A model generated the notes under the pieces. The model did no database searches, had not been told where the DNA came from, and saw only the letters and a list, made by a program, of their open reading frames with translations. A program made the translations under genes and the position numbers. A DNA stretch of 64,000 nt from Allomyces macrogynus ATCC 38327 (Eukaryota > Blastocladiomycota > Blastocladiomycetes > Blastocladiales > Blastocladiaceae), in NCBI GenBank assembly GCA_000151295.1, contig GG745355.1:62001-126000 (forward strand), read 5' to 3'. This document shows, piece after piece, positions 47,253 to 58,628 of the stretch (the stretch's first letter is position 1; the number at the start of each line of letters is the position of its first letter).

Positions 47253-48394
47253 GGATGAACGCTTGGGTGTGGGCACGTCGATGTGCCCAGAAAGGACAAA
47301 AAAATGAAATGAGATGATTCCCGTCGTTGGCAAGACGAGCAAACGTCAGTTCACGCCCATGTGTGGATCGATACCGTTGGCCAACCAGGTGCAGCCAGCA
47401 TCAACGACTATTCGGCGGCCCTGGACGACAAGACCAGCGCACGCCGGCGACCAAGCGCGCGAGTTCCCGCAGAATCTCGCTCAGACCGGCTTCTGCACGA
47501 TGCGCGTGCCAGTGATCCGGTCACCCAGCGCCTGCGCTGCATGACCCAACATCATGCGTCGAACCTCGCGCATCCATCAGCGGCTGCGGCTCCGCCGTCG
47601 CCGACAAGATGGAAATACCTTTGAGGTAGCAGAGAACATTGGCGAACAGTACCAGGCGTATCGGTCAATCTATGCGCATGCCCGGCCCGTTGGTTCGCCA
47701 GTCGTGGAGCTCGGCCCGAGCAGGCGGCAGGGGGAGCCGACACACGACACGCAGGCAGGCCGTGCCCGCCATTTCTGGACTTTGTCGCCGCTCACGCTCG
47801 CCCGCCGTCGCCGCTGCCTCCTCTTGTCCGAGCATTGCGTGCTCATCATCGTGTCCAGCTCCATGCCCTCCGGCTCTCTGGAGAGAGTACGTCCGGCAGC
47901 AAGCATTCACGCCGACCCGGCGCAGCAGCAATCGTGTACGACGAGCAATTGTGTACGACGCAAACTCCAGGTTCATTTGCATGCGCAACTTCATTTTCTC
48001 GCCGATCGAGACCGCGCTGGCCGCTGATGAAAACAACGAGTGGACCTTGATCACGCCAGCCGTCGGGGATAGCTCGATACTGTGCAACGTGCTCGCGCTC
48101 CTACCGCTTCGCCCGGCCGCGACTCTCGAATCTCGCCCACGACGACGCGACGGCGAGCGACGAGCGACGCCAAAGTCCACGGCCGCCAACAAGCTCGCGC
48201 GCGCACTCACTTCAATCAAGACAACCATGGACTCTACGCGCGCACGGATATAACGCCGCCGTCGCTGCCCCGCCGCGGCGTTCCTGCCCACCATCTGCGC
48301 ACCTCCATCTCCGCTCGCGTGCCGACGACGCGCTCCTCCTCCTCCCTCTCTCTCGCGCCCGACGCGCCGCGCCCACCTCGATCCACCACCCACC
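47253..48394. other. Intergenic, no gene recognised
   Basis: A 1.1-kb spacer with no coherent coding region. A GGATATAAC stretch at 48246-48254 lies about 145 bp upstream of the next start codon and is a possible TATA element. Confidence 0.4.
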
Positions 48395-50641
48395 ATGACC
48401 CCGCACGCACCCAAGCGCCCACGCGCACGCCGCGCCGCACTCTCCACGACCGTGATGCTCGTTCTCGCCGCCGCCGCGCTTCTCGCGGCGGCGCCAGCGC
48501 ACTCGGCCCCCCTCGCGCGCCGTTTCCCGACGACCGCCGCTGCCGGCGCCGATGCCGCGGGGATCGTGGTCGCTGAAGTCGCGACCGAGGCCACAACGAC
48601 AAGTTCCGTGGTCTAAATCCCGCCGGCCGCTGCGGCCACGGCTACGGCCACAACGTCTGCGCCCGTACACGAGCCGTGGGTGTCGTATTACCCGAGCAGT
48701 AAGCCCGGTACGGTCGTGAACCAAGTTCCGGCGCCCGGGGCCGAGACGGCGACCGTGGGGCCGGGGAATTCGGCGACGCAAGATGCGGCATCGGCGACGA
48801 CGGCTCATGGTGCGATTTTGGGGCCGCCGGACGCGACGGGAGTCCCGATTTCGAGCCATGCCGCGGGCACGACGAGCGCCGCCGTGGCTGCGCATGCAGC
48901 GGTGGTCACAGATTCGGTATCGGCGCACGCGTCGTCGGCGGCACCGACGCCGCAGGGTGAAACGGCCGACGAGACGGTGGATCTGCCGTGGCCGGAAGAC
49001 GAGACGGCGGGGTTGCCTGAGGCGACGAAGACGGTCGCGACGGCGAGCGCATCGGTGGTGCACTCAACGGCGGTACACGCGACCGAGTCGGTGCACTCGA
49101 CGGCGGCGGTGCCGCAGGCGACTGAGCCGGTCGTGACGCGCGTGGTCGACGCGACAACGGCTGGGGCCGAGTCGTCGGCGATTGCAACTGAGCATACGGC
49201 CAAAATTGCCGAGTCGACCGTGTTTGCTGAATCAACCGCCATAGCTGAAACGACGGCAATTGCCGAGCCGACCCGCACGGTCACGGCTGCCCCGTCGCGA
49301 GCGGCCGATTCGACGACCTTCATTGCCGAGTCGACGGCGATTTCTGAGCCAACCAGCACGATCGTTGCCAAGCCGACGAGTGCGGCCGTGTCGGCGACGA
49401 TCGAGTCCTCGAGTGCTGCTGAGATCGCGGCCACCACTACGCACCCAAGCCACGCCGCATCGGCGACGACCATCATCGAGGCCCCCAGCGCGACCATCGT
49501 CGACGAGACCAGTAAGACGGTCGAGTCAAGTGCCGGGGCGTCGGCTACCATTCACACGCCCAACACACACGCTACGACGAGCGCGACGTGGGCATCGACT
49601 GCTGAAGCTTCGAGCACAAGTGCATCGACATCCACGGCTAAGGCATCGACTGCCGCTGCCGATTCCACGACAGTCCACACGGCCCACAGTGTGACGGCGT
49701 CGGCGACTCACGAATCGGCCAGTGCCACGGAGACGGAGACGCACGACTCGGCCAGCAGTGCCGCGTCGGCAACGATCCGCGCCACCAGCAAGACCGCAGC
49801 GCCGGCGACGCTCGACTCGTCCAGCAGTGCTGCCGCGGAATCCACGACGCTCGCCGACTCCACGACGCTCAAGCCGCCCACTTCCACCACCTCAACGGCC
49901 GACCTGCCCAGCAGCACCTCCACCAACGCGCACTCGGCGTCCCCGTCCTCCTCGACCCACACGACGCGGTTCGCCACGCAGCCGTTTGCCGCGCAGGGCC
50001 AGATTGTCGTGCGCACGATCATTGGCACCCCCTCTGCGGCGCCCGCATCGGTGCCGATCGTGTTTGAGACACCTGTGGCCGAGCCGACGCCCGTGGACGC
50101 TGCCGCGGTCGCGGTCGCGGTCGCACAGCAGTCGACGCCAGCGGCCCTCGTCACGGGGTTCCGCGTGGCCGCCGTGGAAGAGCCCATGGTGACGGGCGTG
50201 CACGCCGTAGCTGAGGCCGAGGAGACGGTCGCGTTGTCGACGAACGTGGGCCAGCAGTCGAGCGCGGCTCAGGCGACGACGGTGCTCGTGCCCGAGTCGA
50301 GTGCCATCGAGACCACGGCGAGCGCGACGCCGCTGGCGACCATCGTGACGACGACCGAGACGATCACGGTCACGCAGCTGCCCTCGTCTACGCACACGAC
50401 TTCGACGACGACCGCGTTGGCGCCTGCTCCGAAAACCACAATTGAGCTGGCCGGCTCGATCACGGCCATTGTCAACAACCAGCTCTTGGAATTCTCGGGC
50501 CAGGTGCTCATGTATGACGGCCAGGTCGACGTGATGTTCAACGGTCCCATGTTCTCGGGCGTGGCCAAGGGCCGTGTCGTGGGTGCCGGCGCGACGAACC
50601 TGGTGAGTGTGAGTGGAGATGTCGTGTCGGCCGAGTATTAA
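48395..50641 (+). CDS. Ser/Thr/Ala-rich secreted or surface protein, one in-frame stop
   Basis: A frame of about 748 codons runs from CACCATG at 48395 to 50641, interrupted only by TAA at 48614-48616. The N-terminus has a positively charged start followed by a hydrophobic core (VMLVLAAAALLAAAPAHS), a signal peptide. The bulk is Ser/Thr/Ala-rich with imperfect short repeats such as AESTAIAETTAIAEPT, typical of heavily O-glycosylated cell-wall or mucin-like proteins. The last 65 residues are different and folded-looking (SITAIVNNQLLEFSGQVLMY), rich in alternating hydrophobics, with no GPI signal. The stop leaves only 73 codons upstream. A sequencing error, readthrough, a recent nonsense mutation or an unrecognised intron could explain it. 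Start at a later Met (48680) would lack the signal peptide. Confidence 0.65.
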
Positions 50642-52142
50642 GTCTCGGCCGCTGATGCTTGAGGTCTTTTGTTGCACGCGTTTGTTCTGTGCTTTATCGC
50701 TCCACTAGTTTTAGTTTTTCCGTTCGTTTGTTGGTTTTCCTCTGGTTTTCCTCTGGTTTTCTTCAATTCGGAGCCGCACCAGCCGCCTGCCTCTTTCGTG
50801 TACAAACCACATCTCGCATGGTCATGAATCAAACGCGTCTCTGGTCTGTTCACAATGTCCCGACATGCCTGATGGACGGGTCACTGGTGCGTCTGCGATT
50901 TGTGGCCCACAGTTGGTTATGCTGCCGGCGACAGCAAAAGTACTAGCAGCAGGCTTTGGCGAATGTCTCTCCGGAAGAATTGTCGTCCAAGACATGATTG
51001 TGATGAGAGATTCCTAAAAGCGACGCATGTGGGTCCCCAGGGCATAGGCCAGACTCATGAATTGTGTATGATTGACCCTACAAACCGGCAGGACTCACTC
51101 CAATGGCAGCGACTCCGGCTTTAGAACGTCAGCCGCCAGTATTCAGGAAGCTATCTCAAGGATTCTCACCCCAGGGCAACACCCGATCGACTTCACACAT
51201 TACTGGTGAGGGGGTTAGTGCGTCATTTTGTCAGCTTGTCTTCCATTGCTCGAGTTCAATGCTGGGGCTGTCGAACAGCCAACTCGGGGATGGGTGAGTG
51301 GGTTGTACGTATTCTCAATGTAGTGACTGCTGCTGTCAATGCTTGTTGCTGCTGCTGGCTTCCGTGTCTTGCGGGTCTTGGTCGAGAGCTCTTTCAAGTC
51401 GTTTTGTTCGTCGATTGCCCTAGATCTACATGCATCGTCTTGTCATCATTGGTTTTCCGACCGGAGCTGGGGCAACCGTTTCGCCGGACCTGGGGACACG
51501 ACTCCTCGTGAGCAATGCTGGCCATAGAGTGAACAACTGATGGTCGAGACCTCTGCACCAGCGCCCTCACAATCCTAAACTTCTTACTCCTCAAATTGGT
51601 GCGCCTACGTGCCATATTCAATGCGAAAGACGCATTTTCATTCGGGAGGTCATTGTAATTCGTCAAAGGAAACAATGGGGCTTTGATGGCTGTGGCAGGC
51701 TGGGTGACATGAGAAAGAAAACAAAGAGGCAATTGGCAACGCTGGCGGACGGACCGCCCAGTTTCTGATGGTGTCGAAAGCCGTCATCCAAACGAGCACT
51801 GTGAGGCAAAGGTGTTGATCAGCAAGACCGCACTCAATGGTTGCCACGAATTGGCCGACTCATGCTGAGGGGGTTCGTTCCTTCCCCTGGAAAGTTGAAA
51901 AATGTGCGACGAGGCTAAAAGGGCTCAAGTTGGTTTGCGCGCAGAGGCGCCGAGCCTCCTTTTGTGCGCCAACATTTGCTCCATGTCACTAACAAGAGTG
52001 AATCGCTCGAAGCCTGGTAGAGACGTTGCACTTCAAACAAACCTGCCACTCAGCTGAAGTCCACAATGATTTTGCGACGCAAACTGCAACGTTTCTCTTG
52101 TGATGTGACTGCAACTACTCCCCATCCAATTTCCCATCATCG
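50642..52142. other. Intergenic, no gene recognised
   Basis: AT-richer stretch of 1.5 kb with only short unlinked frames. It includes CTGGTTTTCCT repeats near 50732-50762, just after the surface-protein gene. Confidence 0.4.
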
Positions 52143-53330
52143 TCAAATTTGCTGCTCACGAAAGACTGAGCATCTCCATGAACACATGCACATCAACCCC
52201 TCAATTGACGGACACTCTGCACGCAACTCGGCTGCAACTAACATACCGATGTCAGCAGCGACAAGAACTTCAACTGGCAACGGCGGAGCATCGTGATCCC
52301 AGGACGTGCACGCCCAACACACAACGCCTTTTATCATCTTCACCGAACAGCTGAGCCAATCCTCGACCAAGCGCACCACAAGCTTGCCCATGACGCACCG
52401 CGCGCACCGTAACCGCGGAATTAGGTACCAAATGCTGGGCGTTGTGTACTCGAGATCAAGCACGCCGACATATCCAATCACACATTCCGCACGGAGCCAC
52501 AGCAGGTTGCGCACACGAGAAAGTTGAGCAAGCAGACGTGGATCGACGGCAGCCACGTCAACAGCCGATAATTGCGAAGTGCAAGGAAATGTGCCAATGA
52601 CCTCGGGCAACATCAAAGACGATTTCAGTGCACTGAACTTGGCAAGACGCGGGAGTGCCGTCGGTGCAAACTTTGCAAGCGTCAGCCCACCTGTCGTGAA
52701 CTTGGTGACTGGCGCAAGCTGCAGCACAATTTCGTCGATCCATTCGACAAGGGACGGCAGTACGAGTTCTGTCAGGTGCGGCAATTCGCCCGGAGCCGCA
52801 CCTTGGAGGAAGACTGGCTTTTCCTCATCAACCGGGGGTCAAGCACCAGGCGGAGGGAGGTGAGCAAACTTGGCCACTCGACGCCAGTGGCATCGCCGGG
52901 GGCCGCGCAGGTAGGTGCGTGAGCGTGTCGGGTAACTCCGCGCCTGGCGGGCAAGTATTGTGGACGACGAGCCTGCAAAGTGCGGGCCACACGGTCCAGG
53001 TCGGCTCGACGTCGTTGTTCCCAAGTAGCAAGTGCAACCCTTGCAGTGTGATATTGCGAAGGCGCAGCTGCAGCAACATAATCGGGTCGGCGTAGAGCGC
53101 CGTTGACAATTGATTCGTGGGAAGAGGTTGGGACTTGGGTCGTCTCTGCGAGAAAGGGAATGATTGCTCTCTCTGAAGCTCGCGTCGACGTCGACACGTC
53201 CAGCGGCCAGTGCCGTGAAAAGCTGTCGTGCTGTCGTGCAGGTGGCCGCTGCTGGCCGCTTGTAGGAAACAGTTGCGACATGGATCCATGCTGCCCAGAC
53301 CCGAACAAGCATGACATCTGCCCACACTTT
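52143..53330 (-). pseudogene. Decayed F-box/LRR-family gene
   Basis: Minus-strand LRR-like segments occur in shifting frames. The first is ITLQGLHLLLGNNDV and WPALCRLVVHNT (about 53100-52900). The next is WPSLLTSLRLVLDPR (about 52860), then a longer piece, MPHLTELVLPSLVEWIDEI, through VLDLEYTTPSIWYL (52784-52300). The last piece matches the C-terminal block of the intact gene at 17925-20114, which has ILDLEYRGTMLWDCL at the same place. No F-box start survives. This is a frameshifted relative rather than a functional gene. Confidence 0.55.
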
Positions 53331-54385
53331 GTTTCGACCATCTTCAGAATCGACATGAGGCTCTGCCACATTGCCGACGCGCCCAATGATGAAGGAGCGT
53401 GACTGGAGAGAGCGGTCGGCACAATCACAGGGAAAACAATGCGACGCTGATTTTTGTGTCAGAGGGTTGCAGCCAACCGCCTCCTCTTGGGCATATTTAC
53501 GCGATTCCCTTGCCTGGCATTATGCGTTCTAGATGGAGTTTTGGCTGATTTGGTGGGGGCCGTTGGAAATGCTCTTGACTTGCCCATAATAATCGAATCG
53601 AATTACATCCTCAATGAAGATGCTGAGACAGGGTGCTAGGCCAAAAAGATAATTCTTGCAACGTCGTTGTTGTGTCTAATTCCCGAATTTCTTTAGTCTC
53701 AGGAGAGAGCAGCGTTCGCGGATATCCTGAGAGCGCCTATGCAGTATGTTGACACCTTGCCCCCCATGTCGCACTCACCAGCAGTTGCACGGAGCGATTT
53801 GTGGTTCCACACTTGGCTCTTGCCCTTGATTTCGAAGGATCGTGGGAACAAGAGGCAAGAGGGTGCGCTTGCAAGCACGTAGCCTCCTCCGCCGCTTGGC
53901 TGTCTCGTTGATAATAGGTAAGAACCCATATTGGTCGAAAGTCGTCAGAAGTCGTTGGTGGGAGACGATTTTCGAGGCCCAAGTCTGACCGACTTTGTGG
54001 GAGACACGTTTGTGTTGGAGGCCATTCAAAATGAGCATCTCTTCATTTTGCTGGCGATTCGAGGCCCGCGTGCAGCCAGCCTTTGTTGCGGCCGTCCATC
54101 ACTCTTGTCTGCGTTGAAGCCATGTGTTGCTCTCGTTTCCGCTCCAATGACCCACGCGCAATGGAAATCGATTTGGTGCGTAAATATTCCACTTGAATCT
54201 GTACAAATTTCCTTCCCGCAACATGCGCTCCATGCTTGAGCCACAACCGCAATCCCAACTTTTGTTTCACTCCCAGATAATCGATCAATCAAACACCGTC
54301 AAATCAGCGCGTTCCCGCGCAAACCGCCAGTCGCGCACACATGCGTCTCGCACGCGCACACACGCGCGCTCCACCAACCCGGACA
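53331..54385. other. Intergenic, no gene recognised
   Basis: About 1.05 kb with short frames only. It lies between the 5' end of the LRR remnant and the 3' end of the membrane-protein gene. Confidence 0.4.
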
Positions 54386-55144
54386 TCATTGCATGCGGCA
54401 TCTCGCGCGCCTCGGTTCATCCGGCCTTCGTTCCGCGCCATCGTCTGCGCGTTCGTCGACCGGGATCCTCACATCCGCGGTGCCGCGGAAATCACTTGCG
54501 ACCGCCGCCGGCTGCGGTGCCGCGATTCCCATCGCCGCAGCGACAGCAGCGCCCATCGGAACATGCACGACCACGTCGCCGACGCCGCCTGGTCGCCACC
54601 ATGCGCTCGCGACAGCGGCAGGCGGAATGGTCGGCTCGACCACCGGGACAGCGGGCGTGTACCGCGGCAGGTCGCCGTCGTCGTCGGCGTCAACGTCGTC
54701 GAGAATCATACGCCGGTCGGCCTTGAGCAGGTGCCGCTCCCGCTTGGCCGCGGGCGGTTCGCGTAGCCGCGAGAGCTGGATGCGTGCGCGAAGGTATAGG
54801 ACGAGCAGAATGAGGACGGCGAGGAGCAGGCTTGATGTGCCAATAAGCCATGGCCGTGGGATCAGGCCCGTGGATGCGGACGCCGACATGGGTTGGAGTG
54901 CTGGAGTGGGCGTGGACGTGATGGTTGCGAATGACGGCGTTGGTGTAGACGTGATGGTAGGGCCGGTCGTGGCGGTCCGCGTCGATGGAACGGGAGTTGT
55001 TGTGGATGACGGCGGTATCCTGGCCGAGGTCGGGTCCTCTGAAGAAACGGCGCCGTCCGCATCGACGGGCGGTTGTTGTGCGACAGCTGGCGCTGGAGCG
55101 ACGCTTCGCTTGATCAGCGCAGGTTTCCTTGGCGTGGGCGGCAT
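54386..55144 (-). CDS. Single-pass membrane protein with Ser/Thr-rich ectodomain
   Basis: Single exon of 252 residues from the Met at 55144 (MPPTPRKPALIK), about 77 nt downstream of a strong TATA box. Residues up to about 95 are Ser/Thr/Pro-rich with TSTPTPSFATITSTPTP repeats. A transmembrane helix follows (WLIGTSSLLLAVLILLVLYL), then basic residues (RARIQLSRLR) consistent with a cytoplasmic tail. The tail includes an acidic DDVDADDDGD run and a PRYTP site. There is no cleavable signal peptide, so a type III-like insertion is inferred. The layout resembles fungal wall-sensor or mucin-type membrane proteins, but no domain is recognised. Confidence 0.6.
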   Translation of the reverse strand: MPPTPRKPALIKRSVAPAPAVAQQPPVDADGAVSSEDPTSARIPPSSTTTPVPSTRTATTGPTITSTPTPSFATITSTPTPALQPMSASASTGLIPRPWLIGTSSLLLAVLILLVLYLRARIQLSRLREPPAAKRERHLLKADRRMILDDVDADDDGDLPRYTPAVPVVEPTIPPAAVASAWWRPGGVGDVVVHVPMGAAVAAAMGIAAPQPAAVASDFRGTADVRIPVDERADDGAERRPDEPRRARCRMQ

Positions 55145-56064
55145 CGGACACGCGAGGATGGTTCGGGGTGCGGTGGTGGATGCTGGTTGAGAACAGCTGG
55201 ACAAACGGCGCGGGCCGAGGTATATATAGGTGCCGGCCAGGAAGACAAAACGTGGAGAACCATCCACAATCGGCCGTGAGATCAACCCGCTCGGGAGAAG
55301 TGTGTAGGGACCCCTGGCGCTGCGAGCGCCATCCAAACCCATCCAAACATCCACATCTGTGCCGAACCCGGCCGCTGCACCCCGTTGCACGAGCGTGGAG
55401 CTTTCCGGATGCAAACCAGGCCACGGATGAACCTCACGGAAGGGAGCGCGCATGCGCGACCATGTCGTCTGATGAGGTGGCACGACGGGCAGAGCGCACG
55501 CGTGCCCACTCATTCCGGTTGGGCGGAAGCCCATTCTTTCGGCAGGTGGTGGTGCTGCGTGGGGGGCTGGCTCTTGTGACGCATTTGCTGCCCAAGCTGG
55601 AGCCTGGGCTCATCGCTCTGGTTCGCACGCGCGCAGGTGCGGGGGTGCAAAGACAATCGGCACTTTTTGGAATGAGTTGACGTGGTGTGTTGTTCGTGAT
55701 TGGTTGCTCGAGGTTAACCCGGTGGCGCCTGTGATTTGCACATCTCGGCGCAAGATTGCCCAGCCTCATTGAGGTTGATTTCAGTGAGCGCCTGCGCATA
55801 CTGCCGAATTCAATGCCGCTTCTTTGACCGGCGTCCGCATCATTTCCGTCCGTCCAAGTTGCGGCCTGGCCCGCGCACCCATACGCGTGAGCGCGTCGTG
55901 CACCGGTAGCTGCCGGCAAGTCAAGGAAGTTGCAGCGAAGACTGTGCGCGACGCACGAACGCGACCAGCACGACGTCGCGGTTGTGTAACATTTCATTTC
56001 GATTCCCGGGCCAAATCATGAAAATATCTCTTGGGTATCCAACGCGCATAACCACCCATCGAAA
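55145..56064. other. Intergenic with promoter of the membrane-protein gene
   Basis: A 920-bp spacer containing the TATA box described separately. No further gene was recognised. The right end is the 3' flank of the first P450 gene. Confidence 0.4.
55221..55229 (-). promoter_or_regulatory. TATA box of the membrane-protein gene
   Basis: TATATATAG at 55221-55229 (minus strand CTATATATA) lies about 77 nt upstream of the start codon at 55144, in GC-rich surroundings. Confidence 0.6.
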
Positions 56065-57899
56065 TCACTCGGCGCTCTGGGCCACCCAGGCGTCAACGGT
56101 ACGCTCCGACTCCTCCACCTTCTCCATCTTCACCACCAGGTCACGGACGCGTGGGCCGCGCACGGTCGCCTTGACGAGCACCGTCTCCTTGGGCAGCACC
56201 GTCAAGCCAAACGTCGCGGCCATATCAATCTTGACACCGTCCCCCATGGCGTTCTCGACGCAGACGCAAGCAAACAAGCGCGCGACCAGGACGAGCATCT
56301 CGCGCGCGGCCAGGTGCACGCCCGGGCACAGCCGGCGCCCCGCGCCAAATGAGGTGGTGCCGTCCATGATGCCCAAACTCTTGGCGTCGAGCCAGCGGTC
56401 GGGCCGGAACTCGGCGTCGTATACGCCATCGTGAATGCCGATTATGTTGTAGATAACTTGTGCGCCCTTGGGGATGTGGTACCCGGCGAGCGTGTCGTCC
56501 TCGAGCGTCTGGCGCGGCAGGCCGAGCGGCGCGACGGGCGAGAGCCGCGTGACTTCCTTGATCACGGCGCGCGTGTACGGCAGGTCGTCAAAGTCGTCGA
56601 GCGTAGGGAGTCGGCCGTGAGCCGCCACAATTGCAGCGGCTTCGGCTTGCAGTCGCGGTTGGTGCGTCGGGTCGTTGATCACGTAGACGAGGAGCCAGAG
56701 GAGCGTCGCCGCGGTCGTGTCCTACATTCCAGCGATCAGTGGGTCAACTATTGGGCGACGAACTACACGAGACGCATTTGGAAACAATCGTACAATGCCC
56801 GCAAACAAGAAATCCATCATGAGCAGTTTGATTTCATTCATCGAGAGCTCGTCCTGGTCCATGGTCAGCAGCAGCTCCTCGGCGTAGAACAGCTCGCGGT
56901 CAGCGCGTGAGTCCACGCCGGAGCGCGCCTCCTCGTTAAGCCTTGTCTTGAGTTCGACAAGCCTGTTCAGGATCAGGGCCGTCGTGGATGCGTGCTTGGA
57001 TACTGGCAATGGCCTTGCGCTTATTGCGCATCACGGCCCAGTCGAGTATGCGCGAGTCAAAGTAGTCCTCGACGCCGCCGACGCCGCCCAGTTCAAACAG
57101 GTCGAGCACGGCTTGGCAAAGCTCTTGCAGCGCCGGATCGTCGGGCGAATCGTACGAGATGCCGAGGCACTTGGCGAGCATGATATTGGCCGTGTAGAGC
57201 ATCAGGTGACGCCTAATCTCGACGGGCTCGCCCGCGGTGGCGACTACTTGCTGCACGAACCGCAGCGATTCGGCGTCGAGAATCGCGTCCATTTGTGTGA
57301 GCTTGAGCGGGGTCAGGATGCGGTGCGAGACCTTGCGCAAATGTGACCAGCGCGGGCTGTACTGCCGCTACATTCATATCGCCAGGCACATACGACACAC
57401 GCTGGTTGTTAGGGCAAAAGATCCGTGGAAATGTGGAAACAAAAGTATTGGTCCATACCATGGCCATGTCCTGCCCACCTTCCGAGTTGAACGTCAGCAC
57501 TTTGCCCGCCCACCGACCCGCGTAGACCTTGCCGCGCTTGATAAGCGTTTCCTGTGCGAGCTCCTGGCTCGAGATGATCACAACGACCACGGTGCCGAGC
57601 TTCAAGTGGAAGACGGGTCCATATTCGCGCGCAAGTCGCTGGATGAGCTTGTCGGGCTCGTTGGTCGAGGCGAGCAAGGGCAGGTGGCCCACGAGCGGCC
57701 ACGCAGGCGGACATGGCGGAAGTTTGGCGGATCCAGAAGCGACCAATGTACGGCGCGTAGTGGTCGCAAACACAATGGCGGCGGTCGCGGCAGCGGCCGC
57801 AGCACTGGCGGCCAAGACAAGTGGTGCAGCCCGGTCACCGAGGACGGAAGCAGCAGCGTCGCGGATCGTGTCGACAGTGGTGGCAGCGAGGCCGGACAT
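56065..57899 (-). CDS. Cytochrome P450, copy 1 (one frameshift)
   Basis: Exons 57899-57459, 57367-56794 and 56721-56065. The introns are 91 and 72 nt at the same positions as in copy 3. An N-terminal hydrophobic anchor and LPPCPPAWPLVGHLPLL hinge indicate an ER-bound (microsomal) enzyme. Motifs: RWSHLRKV in helix C, FAGIDTTAATLL in helix I, KEVTR (ExxR), and FGAGRRLCPGVH with the haem-ligand Cys. All catalytic signatures are intact. Exon 2 is 574 nt, against 573 in copy 3. A single extra C near 56978 shifts the frame between IQARIHDG and LILNRLVELK. It is either a sequencing error or a recent inactivating insertion. The substrate is unknown; the neighbours suggest a family expanded by tandem duplication. 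Confidence 0.88.
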
Positions 57900-58628
57900 G
57901 GATGGAGATAGAGGAATGGTGCGAGGGGCAGAGGTTTGATGACGTTAAGGAGAGTTGGCGAGGATGTGCTGCTTTATGAGCTCGAGGCCACTGTTGGACA
58001 ATGGCAGCGACACGCATGCCGAGCTGATTATGGCCGTGGAGAAGCGGTGCAGCGCGCGCACCATGACGAGAGCGTGTCGCCCCGCCCTGGCAGAAGCGCA
58101 CACGTCGCATGTGCACAGTCTGACGCGTTGAACAAGATGTGGCCCATTGGTACGCCCACAAAAGGGGTTCTGCTAAAAACTTAAGTCTCATCCCCCAGAA
58201 CACCGTCGGCACGCCGCCGTGGCGGTCGGCGTCGTGGCACGACGACACGGCGTGCATTCCTTGCAGCCTGATTTCGATTTGTGCTTCTCTAGAGAAAGCA
58301 GGAATGACTCGTTTCGACGCTGCGGTGGCGTGCAATGATGCTAAGGTAACCTATGTCGAGTCTCTTTGCGACGTGAGCTGTCGTCGTACTGGGTCCGCCA
58401 GGCCTGGAGGAATGATTGACGCAGGTCCTCGCGACAGCCCCGCCCTCTCCCCAAAACGCGTCATGATCCTGAACAGCATCGACACGTGGGCGCCTGTCCT
58501 TTTCTCCGACGATCCGCGCTCCGTGCTGTGGAGATATCATCTCAACTTCACAAGTTCATGAAACGACATGCTTCGATATATTCCTCGACAGCAATCAACA
58601 ATCCGCACCTTCTTCGCCACACAAAAAA
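57900..58628. other. P450 intergenic spacer
   Basis: A 729-bp spacer between P450 copies 1 and 2. It should hold the promoter of copy 1. No gene seen. Confidence 0.4.
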
